Origin: Undaria pinnatifida
Taxonomy: Eukaryota > Sar > Phaeophyceae > Laminariales > Alariaceae
Direction of reading: 5' to 3'
Length of the DNA: 64,000 bases
NCBI GenBank assembly: GCA_012845835.1
Contig: JABAKD010000019.1
Location: 11,658,344 to 11,722,343 of the forward strand
Shown: one piece after another, positions 34,571 through 46,350 of the stretch
Numbering within the stretch: position 1 is the stretch's first letter
How the letters are laid out: the number at the start of each line of letters is the position of its first letter
Position numbers and translations under genes: made by a program
The notes under the pieces: generated by a model
The model's database searches: none
Told to the model about the DNA's origin: nothing
Seen by the model: only the letters and a program-made list of their open reading frames with translations

Positions 34571-35530
34571 CGTACCAGAGAAAATATTTTCCGTTATTGG
34601 CCAGTTGTTCCACGAAAGCATGCGAGCTCGCGTGCGTATGGATGACACGGTGAAGACTATGAATGGCATGACGTCACTCAGGGATTGCGGCAAGGATGTG
34701 TACCGTCGCCTCTTCTTCGCAATGAATTTTTCCCCGCACAGCGATACATTCCGTTCCGCTAAGTTTCAGTGAGGACCCAATTTTTTTTTGGACTTGGTGC
34801 ACCTCGAGGAGGACTTCGGGGAGGGCGGGTTGGAGGTTGAAACACTGGCACATGTACGGAGGCCAGTCTGCGGTATGCTGTACGCCGACGATGCAGGCGT
34901 TGTTTGTAAATCAAAGGAAAACCTTGCGAAAATGACTGTCATTGTGACCGTTTTCGAAACAGCAGGCCTCACCGTGTGCGAAACGAAAAAGGAGACAACG
35001 CTTTGCTGACCTATGAACGTTCGGCACACTCAAACCTCCTCCTAACCGATTTGGGCTCCCAGCTCCGACAACGCACCGACCACAATATATCGACCGCCAA
35101 GACCCTCAACACAATGTGAAAGCGTTGAGACGACCACGCAAAAGCCACCTCCTCTTTGCGGGAGCCGTACAAAGGACGACAACTGAGCGGCTGACTCATC
35201 GGGTGATGTTCGGGACGATGGTTGATGTGGGTCAAACCCGGGACCAGGCCGACCAGAAAAGAACTGGGCTCAAGCTGTAGCAGACGATATCAACGCATTC
35301 AACGGACAACCCCGCTTTGCTGTTAGGAGTAAAAAGTGTGCTATGGTCGAGGGCGGCTAAGAGGAGTGGAAACTGGTACCGGGGGGTCGTCGACGCGGCG
35401 GGCCGCTTCATGGCGAAATGGCATAGGACCGAGGCGGATAAGAGCTGGTTAATCCACGCAACAGTGGACACCAATAACAGCAACAAGGGTAAACTGGAGG
35501 GAGGGGGGGGGGGGGGGGGGGGGGGGGGCA
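34571..35530 (+). pseudogene. RTE reverse transcriptase remnant in right arm
   Basis: Mirror of the left-arm remnant, with the same internal deletions and the same CGMLYADDAGVVCKS motif. That both copies share identical breaks shows decay came before the inverted duplication. Confidence 0.8.
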
Positions 35531-35649
35531 TACCGATTACAGCTGTGGACGAACGTCGAATCGAAATGGTACATGGTGTGGCAAGCTACCGGTTTGACTA
35601 CTTTGTGGAGCGTGTTGAAGTACTATGGCATAGCCCTAAACATTACAGT

Positions 35650-36190
35650 GAGCGGTAATGTTTTCCTTTGTGTGTATTCATCGAGATCAAAGGGGGAAGC
35701 GCGAACGCGGCAGTAATGCCATTTACTTGTTGTCTTGGTTGCTTTGTTCGTTTTCAGCTGTTGCCTTTTTTCTTCTGTTTGTTTCCTTGTTTTTCCTCCC
35801 CGCCGGCCTTAGGCCGGTATCTTCCTCTTCTTCCTGTTGTTTCGTCCGTGCAACAGTTAGCTGTTTCCCTTCACCAGCACGTAGGTTGTTTCTCTTGCAG
35901 CCGTTCTGGCTTTTTTGCATATCTCGTTCTTCAGAGCCCCTCCCTGGCGTTTTCTTTTTTAAGTTTCAATTTTTTCCTCATATTATGGTCTCGCTCGTTT
36001 TGTTTTGCTGTCGTGCCCGGTACGCCGGTATTTCACTTGCTTCATTAGACTATGTTGATTCCTTATTTATTGAGATTGTTGTTTGCCCTGTCTCACATAT
36101 ACTTTGTATGTCTCTAAGATGGATAACAAGCACGGACTCCGGGTGTACTCACCACACATCACAAACAATCTTCTGGTCATGCTACCGGCT
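35650..36190 (+). repeat. Dispersed repeat family A, copy in right arm
   Basis: Mirror of 32190-32700 and the reference orientation for family A: T-rich part, TCGTCCGTGCAACAG, GCCCGGTACGCCGG, then AACAAGCACGGACTCCGGGT and a CACCACACATCACAAAC end. The 191-codon frame is Phe/Leu/Ser-rich and most likely spurious. Confidence 0.65.
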
Positions 36191-38029
36191 GTGCTGTGGT
36201 ATATTTTTCATGATTCTGGGAAGTTTAGGCTAGGAGTATGAACAAGAGGTATTGTTGCAAAAAAGGAAAATTGCACCGCAGCAAACATCACGGCAGGGTA
36301 TAAGTACACACGGCAGGGAGCCCAGCGACCGGTTCCTACCCTCCACGCTGACTACCGACCGCGTACAGGCTGCTGTGCTGCTGCTGCTGTGTGGGTTACT
36401 GCGGCGCAATTTTCTGTCACTCTTTCTCGTGCGTTGATGACGTGCTCAACTGCTGTTAATAATGTGCTCAACTGCTGTTGATATGTGCTCAACTGCTGGG
36501 AACGAAGCAAAACGGTTTGAAGGCTCTGATGACAATGATGTTTGATGTATGTTGATAATGTGGTTGGATTGGGTTTCATGCCAGAGGAGGGGGAGACGGG
36601 ACAGAGACTAAAAACAATATGAAACGATTTGGGAATGCACACCTAAGACGGGTCACCGATTACCACGTCATGATGTACAGCAGCAGTAGATATTTAAAGG
36701 CAAGATCTGTGTTGCCGATTTTGTCGATCTTGTTTGTAACACATCAATAAATGATGAAACTCTCGAATGTTTCCCTGACCACTCCTGGCCATCCGGCCGA
36801 CGTCTCGCGAGCCACAAACATCTGGCTGGATCGTCTAGCCGAAGACCAAGGGTTGCATCTGTGCCGTCCTCCTTGCAAGACCGGAAGTGGCCGATACACC
36901 GATGGTGTACCATGGGAAACGGCCGCGCAAAACAAGGAGGGTTCCAAAGGAGGAAACTCGAGGCTTCGAAACGTTGGAAACGGTGGAGACCACCGGCTTC
37001 TTCAAGAGTGGAGACCGGCTGCCTCAGGGGTAGAGACGAGCTGCTTCAGGGTGAAGAAAGGCGCACCACCGTGTCTACCGTGTCTATGGTATGCCTTGCA
37101 TGGTGTCGTCCTCCTGTCTTCCGATCTCCGAGCTTTTGAATTTCAAACTGTTCGCGGGTTTTCATGTACCGGTGTGGCTTTTTGATTATTGAGCAGACTG
37201 CTCAAAATATTCAAAAACGCCGAAAGGCCGCACTACTACTGCTGTTGTTGTTGGTGGGCTGCAAACAGGCTTTGCTGCGGGCCAGGGATGGGGCCGGTTG
37301 AGCCTTCCGCACCTGTGGCGTTGGCGTGTGTGGAGCACTTGTGGCGCGTTGAGTTTGTGTGTGGGCCACAGCTCGTCGGTCTACAAAAAACGTGAGAAGA
37401 GCCTTCTGATTTCGAAAATTGCTCTCTGGCTGCTACGTGTTCGTAGCAAAGAGCTGAATTTGCGCCGCTTCGGGCACTCTTGATGACGCGTCAGCCTGTC
37501 TGCCGTGGGCAATCCCGCAGATCGTCCACCAGGAACCTGGCAGCCTCTTCGAGAGGGTGCTTGGGTGTTGTGGATGCCGTTTGGTGTGTCCGGGATGCCC
37601 TGTGGAAGATGATGTGTGCCTCGATGTGTTGGTGTCCTGGCTGGCTGGTCGATTGTTCATTTTTTTTATATGGTATTCTTCTATGCTTCATTTTCCTCTC
37701 AAACTGGGCCATGAACCTACATTAACCAAGTTATTATTTTCTCGATTTTTCTCCCCCCACAGCCAAAATTACGATTTAAAATCCTTAATGCAAGTAGCTT
37801 ATATATAACAACTGTTTCATATTCATATTGATAAAGAAAAAAATATTATATTTCCCTGTAAGAATGATACGTCGTACCAGCGGACGTTCTGGTGTGCTGC
37901 TGCCGTGAGGCCATCGAGCACACCGCATGTTTCGCCCAAACAAGAGCCAACAAGAGGCAGAGCACAGGGCCCCCCAACACAGAGACACGTGACAACCACG
38001 GACAGCTGTCGATCGCGTAATTGGCCCGT

Positions 38030-38335
38030 TGTGCGTATGCGTAGTGATAGATTCTACGTGTAATATATACGTGGTAGTCTTCCTTGGGTGGCAAGCGGTA
38101 TAGTCGGTTTTTCCAGGCGCGAGTAATGAGACGTATGCACCGGTATGGACCTGGCACATCGTAGACTGACTCCCGATTTCATTTTTATATGTTTATGGTG
38201 GAGACATGAATTGCGTCAGCTGTGATTTATGCGTGTACCACTTTGGGTTGTTTGTGTTTTTCCCTAGGATATTCCTCAGCTCCAGAGTGACTGGAGCCTG
38301 TCCTGTGACCACGGAGTTGATTATGCAACAACTGA
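38030..38335 (+). repeat. ~310-bp direct repeat, copy 2 (family E)
   Basis: Counterpart of 28216-28545. The copy stops at GAGTTGATTATGC and lacks the (CAA)n end seen in the first copy. It begins about 230 bases outside the right arm of the inverted duplication. Confidence 0.75.
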
Positions 38336-38579
38336 AACATCGCCTGTTTCTAGACTTTTCAGCTGCTTCCTGCAAATTTGGTTTTTCTGCCAACACGATT
38401 TTGAACTTTTTTGCAATTTTTTCTTTTTCTTTTTGTCTAGTAAGTTGAACTTCCTAATATTTGCCGCTAATTTGCCGCCTGTGCATTAGTTGAGGAACGG
38501 TCCAGCTTTAGCTTTTCCTTGATTCCCACCATTTGTTTTGTACTTGACAAAGCTTCATCGGCTGAGGTTTGGGCTTGGC

Positions 38580-38735
38580 TCATCAGCTCCACACCACCCA
38601 GCACCCCATCGCAGCGCTAAAGCTCACAGCAACGAAGCGCCGTGCAGTGCCCTGCGATGCCCTGCGGCTCAGCTCAGCAGCGCACCGCAGCGCAGAGCTA
38701 GCTCAGCAGAGCGAAGCGCTATGCTTTGCCGTGCT
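38580..38735 (+). repeat. Degenerate GCTCAGCAGC-rich low-complexity tract
   Basis: Many overlapping AGCTCAGCA, GCAGCGC and CGCAGCG words. Open frames across it are Ser/Ala-rich in each phase, which marks compositional rather than coding constraint. Confidence 0.55.
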
Positions 38736-38895
38736 CTGCCGTCGCGGTCGTTCGTTATTCATGATATCTAAAACTCCGCGTACGCTGATATTTAGGTATT
38801 TAGCGCTTTCTATATCGCGTCAACCATCGTAATATCATACAATATGGGGGAGGGAATGTAATCTCTATGCAAAGATCCTGTTTTGTTTTAATCAA

Positions 38896-39130
38896 TTGTC
38901 AGCCGGCCGCCCCGGTGGTCTTCTAGTGGTTTTACCCTCGAATACTACTAACGTTTGGTTGTCCTTGAGTTCGACACCCACCACGATGATATTTGACTTT
39001 ATTTGCAAAAATGCAAAAAAAAACAGGGATCAACTGCTGAGAGCGCCTAGCAGCGTGGGTTGGTTCGACGCGAGTCGACGAGGGAAGAATAAATGCTGGA
39101 TTCTCCTCGCGGTAGAAATGAAGGCACGTG
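38896..39130 (+). repeat. SINE1-related element, second subfamily
   Basis: Starts CAGCCGGCCGCCCCGGTGG, has box A-like TGGTCTTCTAGTGG and box B-like GAGTTCGACACCC about 57 bases later. It ends with TTCTCCTCGCGGTAG and ATGAAGGCACGTG. The head differs from the copy at 15.5 kb, but the 3' tail motif is shared, so different heads were joined to the same tail. Confidence 0.65.
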
Positions 39131-40842
39131 CCGAAGTGGGAAAGGAGGAGGAGGGCCCGCTATGTGACCCCGGATCTGAGTTACTACTGGGAGGGAGCGC
39201 GAGGTGGTGCGGGGATAATAAATGGGATGAAGAAAAAAAAATGTTGCAAAGGTATATTTTTATTATTACTACCAGTAAATAATGTGTCAGTCTCTAGGAA
39301 ATACGCAAGGCACTATCAGCAGTCGTCATGGTAGAGACACTCCGGATATTATGTATTGAGGGGACGCGTCCGATTTCGACAACGTGAAAACACCCACGAA
39401 GCAAAGACAGCAGACACAAATATCCTGCCTTCCCGAGAAAAGACAGAGACGAAGCGCTACGCCAACCTCCCGTACGAGCAAAGCCACCCCCGCACGAATC
39501 TTAGACAACGCCGCCTCAACGAGAGATCGCCCTCCTCTTCTACGTTTTCCTCCTCGCCCGCAACGTCGCAGACTAATCAATGCGACAGCCTTCACGTAAC
39601 AAACAAAGCAATCTTCTTCCAAAACCTCGCCGGCTGACATGGCCCCATGTCAACGTATGATGCAAACCGACTTTGCATCCTGTAGACTTCGAACCTCCAT
39701 TGCCACGGGGACAGCAGTGCAGTCTCTTCATTAATGCCAAGGCCTCTTTCGTTTCGCCTAGACGCGACGCAGGTTCTCCACAATACTCTTTTCGGTATTT
39801 TTGTTTGATAGACGCCAACTATTACTTGACGGCGCATTTAACATAGATAGTGTGTTTCGCCTATCCTTGCCTTCTTTGTTGCATATTATTACGTTTTTCT
39901 TCTCTCAAAGCATGACTTTCAAAATCCCGTGTTCGTATTAAACTCTTGGCATTACTTCAAAGTCCGCATGCCAAATCGGACAGCAACACCTTAAGTTGTC
40001 GAAGTGCTGCCAAGCACTACCCGAAGCATAGGCACCGGCGAATGCCGGTGCCCACGCGGAGCCCTTGTAATAGTTGAAGATGATGCCCTTATACGATCGT
40101 ACTTCATTTGAATTTGAGGATTCTACTTTTGAGCTTGCATTAGTCTAGATAAAATGAACATTATCATGACAGTCGTCACGAGCAGGGGGATGCAGGATTC
40201 ACAATGTGCTCGTATCAATGTCTGATGTGTTATGTCTGATGTATGTGACTGAATAGAATCGACGGAGATGGTGGTAGAGTAGAACTATTAATATGATTGG
40301 CGGTCCCAATCTTCATATGTTCGAGTTGAATCCCATTAGGCACAGTTGTGCACTGTTGTCATCGCGCATGTCTGTGTCATATTCTAGTCTACTTTGGTGA
40401 ACGATAATATTAATAGCTATGTTTTTCTACCCATATTTTCTCCTCCGCTTGATGGTCCCTCGTCGGGTACCGCGAGCAATCTCCCCAGCGAGCCATCCTA
40501 CCTTAGGCATATTGACAATCGATTATCATTCGCGTAAAGTTTAGGGTATGTCAGGGTAATTTCGGACAACTGGGGGTAAGTTTGGTCGAAAACGTTGCAT
40601 TTCCTCCCCAAAAAAAAAGTCCCGGGGCTATCGGCGTAGCTCGCCGCGGCGGTCACGGCCATCGCTGTTTCAAGTTACTTTTTTTGGAGGGCTTTTCGAA
40701 ATGTATCACGTAGAAAGTGAATGGACAAATTGTTTCGCACGGGTCATACCCCCATCCCAAACAAAAGTGTACCCAGTAAGTAGTACCAAATATTCATCAG
40801 AAAAATCCCGGTGAAAACTGAACATCTCTCTGGAGAGGGCTT
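39131..40842. other. 1.7 kb without a supported gene
   Basis: Two overlapping minus frames at 39573-39837 have fair composition in part (VYQTKIPKRVLW) but no motif. The region 40560-40800, just downstream of the copia relic in its own sense, is where a 3' LTR would be expected. I could not identify its borders. Confidence 0.4.
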
Positions 40843-41767
40843 TTATTTAAAAGCCTGCATGCGATGCATCTCTGACTCCACGGAAATAATGTTGAACTTT
40901 CCCCGGAACTCAAATACTCTCAAAAAATGGGGGTGAATGTCAATATGCTTCGAGTTCGACGTGCATATTGGATTATGCGCTAGTTGTTTCGCTCCTTTGT
41001 TTTCCTCAGTCACCTGGGCCTCAAACCGGGAAAAAAGAAGCTCCACGCATACCTAATAAACATGGCGTTTTTTATAGAGTCATCATGCGCTACGTACTTA
41101 GCTTCTGTGGTTGAAAGCGCCACGCACTCTTGAAACCTCGATATAGCACCCGCATGCCCCCGCGCACATAACCGTACCACCAGAAACCGACCTCCTGTCA
41201 GTGGCCTTACTTGTATAGTCAGCATCCACGTTTACTACCAGCTCAAGTCCACTCCCCTTCTGAAACGTAATCCCAACATCACTCAAATCATGTCGAAAAC
41301 ATTTTCGAAAATATCCTCCTGTGTATTTCCTCGGCTTATCCGCACACCTAGCTACGGCTCTAACCGCGTTTGGAACGTCAGATCGTGTTTGGTTAGGAAG
41401 CCACATCAAACTCCCTACCAATCCCGGAAAGATCACCGGCGTGCAGACTCATCCTCGTCGAAGCCATCAAGTTTCAGACCGGTTGGGAGGGGAGTTCTCC
41501 TGCCCTAACTAATGCCAAACTTCGCAGCTGTGTTTTCAGCGAAGCCTTGTTGTGAAATCGTCCAAGTACCAGCCTCACAGTCCCGAGAAAACTCCAACCA
41601 GCGAGCCATTTGAAGTCTCCCAAGTTGTTGATAGGAGCAAGGCATTTTGAGTCATCACAAAACCAGTCGCATGTACTCTTCTTCTGCCCTACCGCAAGCA
41701 AATAATCGACCTGAACGACTGCCACTATGGAGACATAACCAAACTCAACCAAACCCATCATACACAT
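40843..41767 (-). pseudogene. Ty1/copia pol relic: end of reverse transcriptase plus RNase H
   Basis: Minus strand reads in order LLAVGQKK and PINNLGDFKWLAG (reverse transcriptase), then LVGSLMWLPNQTRSDVPNAV, FQKGSGLELVVNVDADYTSK with TDRRSVSGG, CVALSTTEAKYVAH, and ENKGAKQLAHNPICTSNSKH. These are the classic markers of copia RNase H and the sequence before it. Several frameshifts separate the pieces. The catalytic YVDD is replaced by QVDY-like residues. Integrase, protease and gag are absent, so only the 3' third of pol survives. It is a dead remnant of an element of the host's own genome. Confidence 0.88.
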
Positions 41768-42692
41768 TAGCTAGACGACAACCAACAAAAGCCCGGTGTG
41801 CGTCAGTATTAATTTAACGTATCTTAATACACATATAGTAGGTGTCCTGTCCTGTGCCACCGCTGATTGGTGCCGCTTCCAAGATCTATACTTTTTTTCA
41901 ATTTTGAGAGAAGAAGTATCACACCCTCAGCTTCTCGAAGTAAATATGAACAAACTTCCAGCAAAGATACCAACTACTGTGCTATGGGTAGCACCTTAAT
42001 TGTCTGAAGAATCTCATTTGAGGAGCTCTAATCCCACTCAACAATCGACTTGAAGAGAAAAGCAAGCAAAGCCTAGTACATAATAATCCCAAGGACTAGA
42101 TTTCGAACGAATAACGTAAAAAAACAACTCACATCAGAAGAGAATATTCGGGGTACACCGAGGAGCCCCGTTCGTGAGAATTATCTTACCTGGAGATGGG
42201 AACTTCGACTGTAGAATAGCTACGTAGCGTTGGCATTGCGCGGTCGAGAGAACTCGCCTTCTGCCCGACGCGACTATGCAAGTGTCTTACGCACAAATAT
42301 ATTCGCCAAAGAAAACGCATGAAAACGAGTGCCAACATAACAACAATCGCCTATATAAACATTAAAATACCGTGGTGCACTGACCGCTCCGAGCAAGTCA
42401 TCTGCACGAGGAGGGAAAACCGTCAACAGCAACAGCCGAAAAAATCTCGAGGTGGTTTCATACATCACACTGCTTCGAACCGGCAGTTCATGCTTCCATT
42501 TCCCCTTATACACCAAGATAAAAATACCCCCATGTACCTCAAGGCAACATACCCAACACCGATATGCAGCATAAGGCAAGGGTGATATGTGCCCTACTCT
42601 GCCTTGTTCTACTATCATATCGAACACCTCTCTAAAACCATCTCTACTCTGGTCTCTAGTACTTCCCTTTCTCATCCTGTTCGGCCACTGTC
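41768..42692. other. No supported gene
   Basis: Directly upstream (minus sense) of the copia relic, so integrase remains might be expected, but I can read no HHCC or DDE motif. A 162-codon minus frame at 42762-42274 has no recognisable features. Confidence 0.4.
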
Positions 42693-42731
42693 GTGCGCGA
42701 GAGACAAGCCCGCGGGACTGGCGGAATCGCC

Positions 42732-42898
42732 ATGCAATACGTCGGATGGTACACAGGGGCATTGGACCACAAGTTTAATTTTGCGACGTTCACCCATGAA
42801 GACGGCACTAGCAGCTCCAGCCCGGGAGCCCCCGTGGTTTGTGGGATGCACGGCCAGGGGTGCAGCAGCTGGACGATGTCCACAAGGCAACACACTGG
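42732..42898 (+). CDS. Possible first exon, unknown protein
   Basis: An ATG at 42732 opens a frame with protein-like content (AMQYVGWYTGALDHKFNF, FTHEDGTSSSSPGAP, CGMHGQGCSSW). It is followed by a plausible donor (ACTG|GTAAAA) at 42898/42899. No downstream exon could be placed and no family is recognised. The opposite strand also has open frames here, so strand choice is uncertain. Confidence 0.22.
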
Positions 42899-43032
42899 TA
42901 AAATACTCACAATGAGAGCCACTGACGAGAACCCGAAGGGTATCGAATCGTCAAGGTTCAGGTGTCCCATCCGCTCTCTGCACCACCACTCGGTCTACAC
43001 TTTTTTGCATGTTGAACGAGCACTATCAAATA

Positions 43033-43326
43033 CTATTGACAACCCATAATTCCCATAGATTTGACGTCGCCACATATCTTCAATCGCAATGCGTCGCCTA
43101 CATCAGCCGACTGCACGATCCCATGCGAAGAAAATGAACAAGACACCGCATCGATCGAGATCCCCCCGGAATAACTCGACGCAACAAGCGCAGACAAACG
43201 CTGACACGGTCCCGAACGTTTCCTGACGCCTTGGCTCCCGAAACCAAGACCTGTTTGTTGCCTCTTCAAACCAAGACACCTAGAGTCCACAATCTCGGTA
43301 GTTGGTCTGTAACAAGTTCGGCACAA
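43033..43326 (-). CDS. Possible exon, unknown protein
   Basis: The minus frame ends in a stop at 43033 and contains RKRSGPCQRLSALVASSYSG and DAVSCSFSSHGIVQSADVGD, which look like ordinary protein. The open frame begins without an ATG but shortly after a CTTGTTACAG acceptor-like site. It lies about 90 bases downstream of the small ORF at 43420-43647 in the same direction, so both could belong to one gene. This is unproven. Confidence 0.25.
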   Translation of the reverse strand: MCRTCYRPTTEIVDSRCLGLKRQQTGLGFGSQGVRKRSGPCQRLSALVASSYSGGISIDAVSCSFSSHGIVQSADVGDALRLKICGDVKSMGIMGCQ

Positions 43327-43419
43327 TCAACAGAGGCTAAGGACGGGATATCGTGCCTCAGTTGTCGTCCTCCAAGGAGAGAAAACGAAAAAATGAACGG
43401 ATGTTGGAAGGCGGTGGCA

Positions 43420-43647
43420 TCAGGCATCTTTCTGACAGTCTGGGCACACTATCGAAACTCCGTCTTGTCCCACTTTCAGGTTCTTCCCAGCACAGCGCAT
43501 ACATGCGGTGGCGCAATCTGCACCAGCGCTCGATGTGGTGGCCTCTTTAATGGAGCTTATCACCCTCTTGAGGACCGAGACTCTCTTGTTCCGCTTGACG
43601 GGGTTGACTCCCGGAAGGTCATCGCTCGTCATGCCCGGTACAGACAT
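43420..43647 (-). CDS. Small Cys-rich ORF, zinc-ribbon-like (75 aa)
   Basis: A true ATG at 43647 with an in-frame TAG five codons upstream starts a 75-codon frame. The N-terminal half is basic (NPVKRNKRVSVLKRVISSIK). The C-terminal half has CATACMRC, then about 15 residues later CPDC, matching the Cys-x2-Cys...Cys-x2-Cys layout of a zinc ribbon. Size and composition suit a small nucleic-acid-binding protein. No close family is recognised and no promoter is visible. The alternative is a terminal exon of a longer transposon protein. Confidence 0.35.
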   Translation of the reverse strand: MSVPGMTSDDLPGVNPVKRNKRVSVLKRVISSIKEATTSSAGADCATACMRCAGKNLKVGQDGVSIVCPDCQKDA

Positions 43648-43737
43648 GGTTTCGCTGGTGTCTATGCTGCCTTTTGCCTGGCATCCGCATCGGGCAAGAC
43701 ATTAGGCAGAGGTGAAGGTCGTATTGGGGGTTTGTAA

Positions 43738-46269
43738 GCATACACGGGATAGAACGTGAGAGGAAAGCGGGGTTGGCTTTCCCCTTGTGTTGCTGAGTTT
43801 ACGATCCACCTTGTCAAAACCCCACTGGGTTAAAATGAAACTATAGACGTAACCCGACAAACACCCCCACCGGCTAGGTACCTAGGGAAGAAAAGACAAA
43901 AAGGCGAGCACTTGAGCATCAGAGTCATTCACCGCCACTTTGCTCGCAAACGACCAATCACTATCGGAACGCTAATCAGAGCGCGACGGGTCGTACGGTG
44001 CAGTAGCTACCTCGTGTTCTGTCACCCCGAGAATTGGGAGCCCGGTGACGATCATTGTAGGGTTGCTGTCGATGAGGCGTTGGAGTCCCAGTGGAACCGC
44101 TGCGGTACACGGGTGTGGACAGAAAAAAAGCAAGACGGGAAAAAGACGCAAACAATATGGCATGCCAATAGTGTCGCATAATTCGTAGGGCAAGGGTGTG
44201 GCCGTCTCGTGGTAGAGACATCCATGGGTTACTAAAAAGGCGTATATTAAGTAATGATTTATGTCGAGACTATGTCCCCGTGATAATAGCTGCAGAGGTG
44301 GCACCGAGGGAACTGTAAAGGACCCTGTGAGGAACAAGAAAACAAATATTAAAAATTTGATGATAGCTAAACGTGGAAACCAAGAAGAGAAGAGAAGGTA
44401 ATGGGAGAAGACGAAACGGAGTGACCAGGCAGGCGAGGCCGTAACCGGACCATCACGCGATAATGCCCCCGCCACGGGTAGAAGTATTCTACAGGTTGTC
44501 GTGCTGGCTGACAGTCCATCCTGCAGCAACATTATCTGGTAGTGATGATGACAAGCTAGATGCCGTGCAAGATGGCAACGTCCCGATACTGGGAATCGAC
44601 AATCCACAATGTACCGGATGACGATGACGAGAACTATCGTAATCTTGCCGCAAGCTACATTCATCCGATATCCAAACTAAGATTATCACTTTGCCCGTGC
44701 GAAGTGACCGTATATCAGCGTACACATGGATACTTAAAATCCGTTTTCCAATACCCCCCCTTGGTGAGGAGTCCATAGCCAGGGGAACCTGATACTCAGA
44801 CATTCAAAATGCGAGTGAAACAACACATTCAGACGCATGTATAGACAGCGGCAATATGGATATAGTAATGAAATCATAACATCAAAATACAGCAGGAATG
44901 GCCTTTTCAGGCCGGCGTATGAATAGCGGCAATATGGGTGAAGTCATACGTCAAACAATAATCTTCAAATCACCTCTACCGGGATGTTCGTCGTATCACA
45001 GTTTTGCCAACTTTCTACCATAATAGCCTGGCAACATTGTTGTAGGACAGACTGTCAGTACAACAGCCCGTAGCGTACATCTATCTGCTGCTTGTAGCGT
45101 GGGCATTGTCCCGTCATGATCAGATGACGAACTCGTCGATCTTGTTCACTCTTTTCGCGTTCTTTTTTTCTCTCTTATCTTACAGGATGGTTCAAGTAAA
45201 CAAAACAAAACTCTCTCCCCCACGAATGCCGATCGAAATATCTGGTCAAAGAGAGAATATTTGGTATCATAGTGAGCCCCATGACCAACGGAAGAGGGTG
45301 ACATGGCCAAAAACAAAAATAACGGCCTTGGTTTGTCCCTGGGAGCGAAGCCCTGTGTCGACCAATGACAGACCTTCATTTTTTTCAATAATATCCAGGC
45401 CTTTTCCCAGCGGGGACAAAAAAACAAAATACGCAGCATTTTGCATGATCCGGTTGAACGTACTCCAAGGCATGTCTGTCGAAAATTTCGGGCAAGAATT
45501 CGAGCATCTGACCTGCTTGTGTTCAACATGAAACATAATCTAGCGAAAAAACTGGATTCTATATTAAAACCAAGTCATTTGAAAGAAATAACGAATCTCA
45601 CTCATTTTCACGCACAAAAGTCCAAATGTCCACGCCATTTTTGAGAGAGACCCTGAAATTTTGCACGCGTGTTCTCTCCATGTCCATTCCGAGGTCTGAC
45701 CTCGGGGGGGGGTTATAGCCGTAAATATTTTGGGCTAAGGTGGTCCACATTTTCCGAAAAGCCTTAACCGACCTAAATCAGGCCAAGAAAAACAAAATAA
45801 GAAACGCCGGGTGAGGTCTTCGCAAAGGAACGCGTGATTCTACGATACCCCCCCCCCAAACCAGCTATCTTCTTTAACGAACATTTCATGGCTGCTCGAC
45901 ACACCGATGGATGCTATGCAAAAAGTATCTTCATGTACTTTCTTGTCTGCAGAAGACTATCGAACGATGACGTCGGCGTGGCAAGGATTGCCGTATTTCA
46001 GGAGATAAGACCGAGAGCTGGTTTCAACACCGACGATTTCGTTAGAGAAACGTTGGGGGGTGGGAGGGGGGGCTACCGTAGAACGATTCGAACAAAGAAG
46101 ACGTGTGCAAATTTCACGGTCTGAATCAATAAAACGGCGTGGATGTTCGCCGGGGAATAACTTTGGGTTTTTTAACATGAACCAGCCTGTACCGGTTTTC
46201 TAAATTTGGCCATAAGCGCCTTTTCACAAAATTTTAAATGTATATTCTTCATCCCTGTTCTATATGGTT
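43738..46269. other. 2.5 kb with only doubtful frames
   Basis: Frames at 43912-44181 (plus), 43972-44664 (minus, 230 codons), 45106-45531 (plus) and 45834-46124 (plus) overlap frames on the other strand and lack recognisable motifs. None is called. A polypurine/polypyrimidine run lies at about 45850-45860. Confidence 0.35.
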
Positions 46270-46330
46270 CACTTAATGTCACCTCTGCATCTCTGATCAC
46301 AGCGACAGAGCCTCGACACGGTTTTTTATT
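46270..46330 (-). repeat. SINE2-like fragment
   Basis: TGTCACCTCTGCATCTCTGA, CACAGCGACAGAG and CCTCGACACG match the corresponding blocks of the repeats at 9650-9835 and 51000-51195. Only the part around the box B-like block is present. Confidence 0.4.
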
Positions 46331-46350
46331 TGGTAAAATAATTAACCTAG

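Larger units (their letters stand above)
34571..37802 (-). repeat. Right arm of the 3.2-kb inverted duplication
   Basis: Reverse complement of 30567-33812. The poly-C of the left arm appears as a run of 26 G at 35503-35528, three bases shorter. Several small indels distinguish the arms, for example around 35540-35560, 36070-36100 and 36430-36500, so the duplication is not brand new or has passed through error-prone copying. Confidence 0.92.

Noticed and set aside
35658..36233. 191-codon Phe/Leu/Ser-rich frame, also mirrored in the left arm
   Set aside because: Kept in both arms only because the arms are a recent duplication. Its family A relatives elsewhere do not preserve the frame.
43972..44664. 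230-codon minus-strand frame
   Set aside because: Has an ATG, but no domain, no codon-like signal I can see, and a competing plus frame. It is within the range expected by chance in 64 kb.
44895..44945. Duplicated GCGGCAATATGG phrase as a regulatory array
   Set aside because: Only two short occurrences with no gene nearby; too little to support a claim.
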